The notes below the pieces were generated by a model. The model made no database searches. It saw only the letters and a program-made list of their open reading frames with translations, and was not told where the DNA came from. From contig CAZFJW010000044.1 of NCBI GenBank assembly GCA_964519355.1, positions 1-11,133 on the forward strand: a stretch of DNA of 11,133 bases, read 5' to 3'. Position 1 is the stretch's first letter. Each line of letters begins with the position of its first letter. This document shows positions 7,477-11,133 of the stretch, piece by piece. Origin of the DNA: CAZBEA01 sp964519355 (GTDB lineage: Bacteria; Patescibacteriota; Microgenomatia; Levybacterales; GWA1-39-11). The translations under genes were made by a program, and so were the position numbers.

Positions 7477-8484
7477 ATGAGCGCAGAATTGGAAGCTAGA
7501 AATTTTCAGGTAAATCCAGATGCAAAGGCCGCAACTCAAGACTGGGTTCGTACGAGCATTATCCCAGAACTTGTTAAAAGAGACTATGGGAGTGAACGCG
7601 TATTGAATATTCTCCACTACACAGCAACATATGGACTCGAAAATCAGGCAGTTCCAACGCAATTTGTAGCATACCGAGAGGCTGCGGATGAAATGGGGCT
7701 TTTGAATGGGGTTTCATCACGAGAATCCAGTAAAAGAGTGCATAAGCTTATGGATAATCGTGACCCAGATGTCAAAGTAAGGTTGGCTGGAAAAAAAGCA
7801 CGAGGTAGATATCGAAAAATCGCAGATGTTCAAATTCCCAGGCTAGATTCGGATAAAAAAGTTCCCTTATGGCGAATGCGGGCAATACAAGTATTTACGC
7901 GGGAAGGGGAAATGGCGTATATTGCACCTCAGTTGAAGATCGATGAGCTCATGACTAGTCTTGGAGAGGAGTATGATGCGATGGAGACACAAGGTGCTGA
8001 TGGAGCTTTGGATGTCGCTATGAGACTAGCTTATTTTTACACGATAGGAAATAGGATCATACATCCATATGAAGATGCCAATCATAGAGCATTTGATAGA
8101 TTTTTGGAGTATGGATTTGCAAAAAAAGGAATTCCATTCGAATTGCCGCAAGATGAAACTGGGAATATTCCGTTAGACGATCTTTTTAGAGCACGCACTA
8201 CCAATTTTGCATTTAATTTTCTTACCAAATTAAGACTACCACTATTTGAAACACAGCAGGATTACCAAAGATTTGGGCGTGACAGATATCAAAACTTCTT
8301 ATATATGGGAATACAAGAATTAATCGAATCAAAATTCAACAATCCAAGCAATACATTCTTTTATGCACTCGTTGCAGAACAAATACTAAAATGGACAGGT
8401 CAGGATCATACAGAAGAGATACAAAAGATACAACAAAAGGCTATTGAAGACGGCAACTTAACAGTTGTTCACAGAACAAAATAG
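7477..8484 (+). CDS. Winged-helix plus Fic-like domain protein with an altered catalytic motif
   Basis: This 335-residue soluble protein has a probable winged helix-turn-helix at about 62-120 (REAADEMGLLNG, then SSRESSKRVHKLMD and the basic KKARGRYRK). The Fic region lies at about 150-230, with HPYEDANHRAFDR at 196-208. Fic enzymes normally transfer AMP or another phosphate-containing group to a target hydroxyl using HPFx(D/E)GNGRxxR. Here the catalytic His196, Asp200, Asn202 and Arg204 are kept. The glycines before and after Asn are Ala and His, and the final Arg is replaced by Asp207 with an Arg one residue later. The inhibitory motif [S/T]xxxE[G/N] is not seen in exact form. Activity is therefore uncertain: it may be an AMP transferase, a transferase with another substrate, or a DNA-binding regulator with a dead Fic fold. 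No antitoxin-like small gene lies beside it. The start at 7477 is set by the promoter. Confidence 0.75.
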   Translation: MSAELEARNFQVNPDAKAATQDWVRTSIIPELVKRDYGSERVLNILHYTATYGLENQAVPTQFVAYREAADEMGLLNGVSSRESSKRVHKLMDNRDPDVKVRLAGKKARGRYRKIADVQIPRLDSDKKVPLWRMRAIQVFTREGEMAYIAPQLKIDELMTSLGEEYDAMETQGADGALDVAMRLAYFYTIGNRIIHPYEDANHRAFDRFLEYGFAKKGIPFELPQDETGNIPLDDLFRARTTNFAFNFLTKLRLPLFETQQDYQRFGRDRYQNFLYMGIQELIESKFNNPSNTFFYALVAEQILKWTGQDHTEEIQKIQQKAIEDGNLTVVHRTK

Positions 8485-8507
8485 AGCAGAGTATCCCAGA
8501 ATAAATA

Positions 8508-8554
8508 AGAGGATCTGATAGTAATACTTATCCACAGCATCTCCACAGTCCTCT
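8508..8554 (+). other. Inverted repeat enclosing the DnaA-box pair, followed by a T-run
   Basis: AGAGGA (8508-8513) and TCCTCT (8549-8554) are perfectly complementary across a 35-nt loop holding the DnaA-like boxes. Seven Ts follow at 8564-8570. This could be a poor terminator for the Fic-like gene, but the loop is long and the T-run is 9 nt away. Confidence 0.25.
8528..8547 (+). promoter_or_regulatory. DnaA-box pair (one perfect, one 7/9)
   Basis: TTATCCACA at 8528-8536 is a perfect consensus DnaA box. ATCTCCACA at 8539-8547 matches it at 7 of 9 positions in the same orientation, 11 bp away (about one helical turn). A very AT-rich stretch (8561-8600) follows. The rest of the 135-nt gap between the Fic-like gene and the next gene holds only the promoter at 8604-8612. 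Whether DnaA binds here is inference. Confidence 0.4.
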
Positions 8555-8603
8555 AGTATGTAATTTTTTTCGTATTTTTGAGCCTAAAAAATATTATGGG
8601 TTC

Positions 8604-8612
8604 TGATATAAT
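8604..8612 (+). promoter_or_regulatory. Extended -10 promoter of the first paralog
   Basis: TGA followed directly by a perfect TATAAT (8607-8612) makes an extended -10. ATG 8620 comes 7 nt later with no Shine-Dalgarno site. The possible upstream starts TTG 8578 and ATG 8596 lie before the expected transcription start. Confidence 0.7.
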
Positions 8613-8619
8613 TTTCAGC

Positions 8620-9366
8620 ATGAACGAGCGACAAGGATTTGGCGACCAATCAAATGAAGGCACAAGACAAAGATTATTCAGTGCATTTGACCGTGCCGAG
8701 GGAAGATGTATGAATTGGGCAAGAGATCATGGGTCTTTTACATCTATTAGTTTTATGGATTATTCATATATGCAAGGCGGAGCCAACTTAGATGGAACAG
8801 TTTTTCATGTTAATACCGAGTCTTCTGACAGTTTTAATCCGAAAATTAAAGGGTTTGATAGTAATGAAGATGTATGCTCGGTACTTATAAGCGCACTAAT
8901 GAGCACAGCCAGAACAAGAAGAAAGCTTCAAGGTTTTCTGAATTCAAGAAAGCCTGCAGCCCATTATATGAGAGTAACTTCCTATCTTGAGCAATTACAG
9001 GAAATGGCAGGAATTGATGTTTCTTCCGAAACCGCAGTGCGTCTTGCTGAGATTGGAGTACTTGTTGCTAGGGATGCACTTTTTGATAGTTTTGTTGAGC
9101 CTGGGTGCCAGCCTGACAGACTTACTGGAAGATATGCAGATGGAAGAAAGGCTCAGATAGAAGATTTTCAGACCAAAATTTCTGGTGTCCAATGGCGGAT
9201 ATATAGACATAATTGGAAGAGAACGGACATGATTAAGATAGACAGCATGATACCTTTGGCTTCTAGTCCTGAATCTGGGGGTGTTCTTGAAGGTCTTGGG
9301 AATGACCAATCCTTCTCTCATACAGCGCCTCTACTACTGGGAAATGAAGATCCCACAACTTCTTAA
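8620..9366 (+). CDS. Hypothetical protein, first member of a paralog pair, with an antisense-overlapping C-terminal extension
   Basis: This 248-residue soluble protein has no family I recognise. It is clearly paralogous to the protein at 10263-10898. Both begin MNE and have a GFG near the N-terminus, GRCMNWA at residues 28-34, a following F/I-x-DYS, a QGF/QGI segment in the middle, and the pattern TKIxGVxWxxY...KR...IxxD near the end (185-208 here). The identical position of GRCMNWA supports ATG 8620. The paralog ends 7 residues after that last Asp; this protein runs on for 33 more residues (216-248), rich in Gly, Ser and Pro. That extra part is encoded opposite the 3' end of the minus-strand gene. 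The conserved Cys30, Trp33 and Trp192 are the best candidates for important residues. The gene has its own leaderless-type promoter. Confidence 0.8.
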   Translation: MNERQGFGDQSNEGTRQRLFSAFDRAEGRCMNWARDHGSFTSISFMDYSYMQGGANLDGTVFHVNTESSDSFNPKIKGFDSNEDVCSVLISALMSTARTRRKLQGFLNSRKPAAHYMRVTSYLEQLQEMAGIDVSSETAVRLAEIGVLVARDALFDSFVEPGCQPDRLTGRYADGRKAQIEDFQTKISGVQWRIYRHNWKRTDMIKIDSMIPLASSPESGGVLEGLGNDQSFSHTAPLLLGNEDPTTS

Positions 9367-10168
9367 TAGACCCTCTTTTTAGCGCCGGGCATCCCGGGTT
9401 GGATCTGTTGCCGGCGTGTTTGGTTTGCAGTCTGTCGAGTTCTTCATTTGCTTCTTGGGTAAAGGCCATGTATGGCTTTTCTAGAGTTCCCTGGAGTTCA
9501 AAACGCCGTGGATCATAGGGACTGTACAGTCTTTTATCCTGGCCAATTCGTAAAAATCTTTGTGTGTCCCCGAGCGCAAAAAGATGCATTCTTGCAAGGC
9601 GCATTGCCAGGGGATAACTATTTTGGGCAATTTGTGATGCATTTTTGGCATCAGGTTTTCCATCACGCCACAATACTTGTGGAATAACGCCAAAAAGTCC
9701 CTGCATAACACTTGTCGAGGTTCCAGTTCCCCGGAGAATAAATTCTAGAGGTCTAAATGGCTCAAAATCGCCATGACGACTTGTAAGAGTTCTTAGTCTG
9801 TCATAGAAAGCCATTTGTTCGGGGTCAGCACTTTTCTCAAGTGCTTTCATGTAATTCTCAATTTGCATATCAAGGCGTTCTTTAATGAGAAATGAAAGTT
9901 TGCCGAATTCATCGAGCGGGTATTTATCTGCGTCTGGCACAAAGCCTTTAATTTGCGCATCAACATTTGATAGTTGAATAGGAACATTTTGCACAGATAC
10001 AGCTGTCGCATTCACAGCAACTCCAATAAATCGGGATGCAAGATCGTAAAGCTCGGGTTTTTCTCGGTCGAGTATTGCATCTTTTGTTGTAAGTGCTGTT
10101 GTGGGAAGAGTTGTTGGCACATGATCATTTCCAAGTCTAAGGCTTGAAAATGGAAGTTCGTGAGTCAT
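9263..10168 (-). CDS. Hypothetical protein between the two paralogs, unknown function
   Basis: This 301-residue protein lacks a signal peptide and membrane helices. Residues 33-60 (PELYDLASRFIGVAVNATAV) and 85-128 look helical. A mixed segment has FRPLEFILRGTGTSTSV (138-154) and VIPQVLWRDGKPDA. Further helices precede YSPYDPRRFELQG. Near the C-terminus lies GNRSNPGCPALKRG (253-266), with the only cysteine, Cys260. I recognise no family. Its last 34 codons overlap the 3' end of the plus-strand paralog on the opposite strand. It has a good leaderless-type promoter and shares a 94-nt divergent intergenic region with the second paralog, so the two may be co-regulated. That one member of the pair diverges from it and the other converges on it suggests a linked function, but this is inference. 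Confidence 0.78.
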   Translation of the reverse strand: MTHELPFSSLRLGNDHVPTTLPTTALTTKDAILDREKPELYDLASRFIGVAVNATAVSVQNVPIQLSNVDAQIKGFVPDADKYPLDEFGKLSFLIKERLDMQIENYMKALEKSADPEQMAFYDRLRTLTSRHGDFEPFRPLEFILRGTGTSTSVMQGLFGVIPQVLWRDGKPDAKNASQIAQNSYPLAMRLARMHLFALGDTQRFLRIGQDKRLYSPYDPRRFELQGTLEKPYMAFTQEANEELDRLQTKHAGNRSNPGCPALKRGSIKKLWDLHFPVVEALYERRIGHSQDLQEHPQIQD

Positions 10169-10174
10169 CGCGAT

Positions 10175-10203
10175 ATTATACTATAAGACAAATATTTCTT
10201 CAA
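10175..10203 (-). promoter_or_regulatory. Promoter of the minus-strand unknown gene
   Basis: On the minus strand, TTGAAG (10203-10198), a 17-nt spacer and a perfect TATAAT (10180-10175) are followed after 6 nt by ATG 10168. This predicts a leaderless mRNA with no Shine-Dalgarno site. Confidence 0.7.
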
Positions 10204-10248
10204 GAAGTTGGTGTCTCAATTCAAGCCTGCAAAGTTATGAGAATTTAG

Positions 10249-10254
10249 TATAAT
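10249..10254 (+). promoter_or_regulatory. -10 box of the second paralog
   Basis: A perfect TATAAT lies 8 nt before ATG 10263. The -35 region is weak (CTGCAA at 10227-10232 with a 16-nt spacer is the best). It is divergent from the promoter at 10175-10203; the two -10 boxes are 68 bp apart. Confidence 0.65.
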
Positions 10255-10262
10255 TACGCCTT

Positions 10263-10898
10263 ATGAACGAAAGCCTTTCAGGATTTGGAAATGAAATAAC
10301 CATTCAACAAGCCCAATTTTATGAAGTTTTTGATCAGGCAATGGGTAGATGTATGAATTGGGCGCAAGCGACCGGAGGATTTAGCCTGATTAATTTCGAA
10401 GACTACTCGACTGCAGAAAAGCATTTTCGGGGGAATGATGCGAATTATCTTTTTCAAGCAAATTCGCCCTCAGCTCTTGTTAAGCGTAATATGTTTGGTC
10501 TCACTCGGGCTGACGAAGTTAGCGGAGCTTTATTTGTTTCGCTTCTTTACCTCTCGCATTCACTTAGGGCTGTTCAGGGAATATTTACGGATGAAAGATC
10601 CTTTTCAGAAGTGCCTTTACCTGATGATCCCGAAAAATTTACTACTGCATTTAAAGAAGCAGAGATTCCTCAAGAGCAAATAGGTATGTACGGGGTGAAT
10701 GGACTGACTTTGGGAAGAAGAATGCTTTTTAAGACTCTTGTGCCTGATGGAGATGACCAAAAGGCTTTTGGAGAAATAGGTGGTGGAGACGAATTTATAG
10801 CGACAAAAATTCCAGGAGTTAACTGGAATATGTACATTGTTGATGGCAAGCGTGAGCATGCGATACGAGTTGATAAAGGTTTCCAATTTCCACAGTGA
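10263..10898 (+). CDS. Hypothetical protein, second member of the paralog pair
   Basis: This 211-residue soluble protein is of unknown function and is the shorter paralog of the protein at 8620-9366. It shares the MNE start, GFG (7-9), GRCMNWA (28-34), FEDYS (45-49), VQGIF (104-108) and TKIPGVNWNMY (181-191) followed by KR and IRVD. It ends PQ and TGA, 7 residues after the conserved Asp204, and so lacks the 33-residue tail of its partner. The middle part (110-180) aligns poorly between the two and is about 4 residues shorter here. There are no membrane segments. Cys30 and Trp33 in GRCMNWA, and Trp188, are kept in both copies. The pair looks like an old duplication, since only scattered motifs are identical. 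The gene has its own leaderless-type promoter. Confidence 0.8.
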   Translation: MNESLSGFGNEITIQQAQFYEVFDQAMGRCMNWAQATGGFSLINFEDYSTAEKHFRGNDANYLFQANSPSALVKRNMFGLTRADEVSGALFVSLLYLSHSLRAVQGIFTDERSFSEVPLPDDPEKFTTAFKEAEIPQEQIGMYGVNGLTLGRRMLFKTLVPDGDDQKAFGEIGGGDEFIATKIPGVNWNMYIVDGKREHAIRVDKGFQFPQ

Positions 10899-10923
10899 AA
10901 CGTGGGAGCCTCTTTGTTATAAT
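10895..10923 (+). promoter_or_regulatory. Putative promoter of the tRNA leader region
   Basis: GTGAAA (10895-10900, 4 of 6 against TTGACA), a 17-nt spacer and a perfect TATAAT (10918-10923) lie over and just after the stop codon of the second paralog. No reading frame follows, so the product would be the repeat-containing leader and tRNA-Tyr. Confidence 0.5.
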
Positions 10924-10924
10924 T

Positions 10925-10950
10925 TAGTCTGAACTCAATACGAGAGACTA
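10925..10950 (+). other. Imperfect hairpin before the first leader repeat
   Basis: TAGTCT (10925-10930) pairs with AGACTA (10945-10950), and an inner CTC (10934-10936) pairs with GAG (10942-10944) after a 3-nt bulge. There is no T-run, so a terminator for the second paralog is not supported. It could fold at the 5' end of the tRNA-leader transcript. Confidence 0.35.
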
Positions 10951-10991
10951 GTGTTGTTTAATAAATAACAGTGTAAATATGCAGCGGTGCC
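10943..10991 (+). repeat. 49-bp direct repeat, copy 1 (tRNA-Tyr leader plus first 11 tRNA bases)
   Basis: This copy matches 11048-11096 at 45 of 49 positions with no gap, offset by 105 bp. The differences lie at 10967, 10969, 10970 and 10973. It ends with GCAGCGGTGCC, the acceptor strand and start of the D-arm of the tRNA-Tyr in copy 2. After 10991 the sequence is unrelated to a tRNA body. Confidence 0.85.
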
Positions 10992-11051
10992 CATTCTCCC
11001 AATAAGATCGGGATCAGGGCGAGCTGATAAAATGCTCTACTGGTGGTAGAG
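10989..11051 (+). other. Structured non-coding segment between the two leader repeats
   Basis: A nested hairpin is visible: GCCC (10989-10992) with GGGC (11017-11020), and inside it TCCC (10997-11000) with GGGA (11010-11013). Downstream, GAGC (11021-11024) pairs with GCTC (11034-11037). Alternatively CTCTAC (11035-11040) pairs with GTAGAG (11046-11051) around TGGTG. The last two exclude each other. There is no T-loop sequence and no matching 3' acceptor strand, so this is not an intact tRNA. Confidence 0.4.
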
Positions 11052-11096
11052 ACTAGTGTTGTTTAATAAATTATGGTTTAAATATGCAGCGGTGCC
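11048..11096 (+). repeat. 49-bp direct repeat, copy 2 (leader of the intact tRNA-Tyr)
   Basis: This is the partner of 10943-10991. Its first 38 bases are tRNA leader and its last 11 (11086-11096) are the start of the tRNA-Tyr gene. The conserved AT-rich leader may hold processing or promoter signals (TTGTTT at 11059-11064), but no well-spaced -10 is clear. Confidence 0.85.
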
Positions 11097-11133
11097 GGAG
11101 CGGTCAATCGGAGCAGACTGTAAATCTGCCGCC
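11086..11133 (+). tRNA. tRNA-Tyr (anticodon GUA), 5' part, cut by the window end
   Basis: The fold reads as acceptor GCAGCGG (11086-11092), T8, G9, D-stem CCG with CGG, and the tyrosine-type D-arm GAGCGGTCAAT. The anticodon stem GCAGA/TCTGC encloses the loop CTGTAAA, with GTA at 11120-11122. This matches the bacterial tRNA-Tyr pattern, in which a long variable arm follows; that arm appears to start at 11130. The T-arm and 3' acceptor strand lie beyond the window. Confidence 0.92.

Noticed and set aside
7950..8000. Fic inhibitory motif at TSLGEE (residues 160-165)
   Set aside because: The residue after Glu is Glu, not Gly or Asn, so the consensus is not met; noted only as a near match.
9380..9410. 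GC-rich hairpin CCGGG (9385-9389) / CCCGG (9393-9397) soon after the stop of the first paralog, as a terminator
   Set aside because: The T-run lies before the hairpin on the plus strand and none follows on either strand. The bases are also coding for the minus gene (NPGCPALKRG).
9363..9520. Cytochrome P450-like signature in the minus gene (DPRRFE followed by a Cys motif GNRSNPGCPAL)
   Set aside because: The heme-loop glycines and spacing do not fit FxxGxxxCxG, no I-helix or ExxR motif is visible, and P450 in such an organism is unlikely.
10896..10898. TGA read as glycine (the alternative code of some CPR lineages)
   Set aside because: TGA ends the second paralog exactly where the shared domain finishes, and the long frames need no in-frame TGA.
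10981..11047. A complete second tRNA gene in repeat copy 1
   Set aside because: Only the first 11 bases match tRNA-Tyr. There is no anticodon arm, no T-loop and no complementary acceptor 3' strand before the next repeat.

Overview
The window looks like chromosome from a low-GC member of the Candidate Phyla Radiation (Patescibacteria), possibly a Microgenomates-type lineage. The best marker is the LytR_C protein at 6721-7413: its middle segment, with motifs such as NGDKVLIFTDSKKAILYRPS, is one I associate with CPR genomes. The membrane-anchored macroglobulin-like protein, the multi-domain surface protein and the several unrecognisable proteins fit as well. TGA ends the gene at 10263, and no long frame needs TGA as a sense codon, so the standard bacterial code applies. 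Taxonomy is inference, since the window holds no rRNA or ribosomal protein gene.

Layout. 1-66 is the tail of an upstream gene, followed by a 70-residue single-helix protein (71-283). 357-3413 encodes a membrane-anchored alpha-2-macroglobulin-like protein that stops right after the A2M domain. 3468-4271 is an unknown soluble protein that converges on 4278-6605 (minus), a secreted and membrane-spanning protein of about 775 residues. Divergent from that is the LytR_C protein (6721-7413), then a winged-helix plus Fic-like protein (7477-8484). A 135-nt gap holds a perfect DnaA-box sequence. 8620-9366 and 10263-10898 are paralogs of unknown function. Between them on the other strand lies another unknown gene (9263-10168), which overlaps the first paralog tail-to-tail by 104 nt. 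The window ends in a non-coding stretch with a 49-bp duplicated tRNA leader and the 5' part of tRNA-Tyr(GUA).

The most consistent signal is promoter geometry. Six of the start codons lie 6-8 nt after a good -10 hexamer with no Shine-Dalgarno sequence. Those mRNAs should therefore be leaderless or nearly so, and three upstream start codons that the open frames allow (7459, 8578, 6641 minus) fall inside or upstream of promoters. The two paralogs support this independently: with the corrected starts, their shared GRCMNWA motif falls at residues 28-34 in both.

Working together: the 5' half (macroglobulin-like, surface protein, LytR_C) reads as a cell-envelope neighbourhood. The 3' half (Fic-like, two paralogs, antisense gene) is mostly individually promoted genes with no recognisable pathway. 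No CRISPR array, transposase or phage gene is visible.
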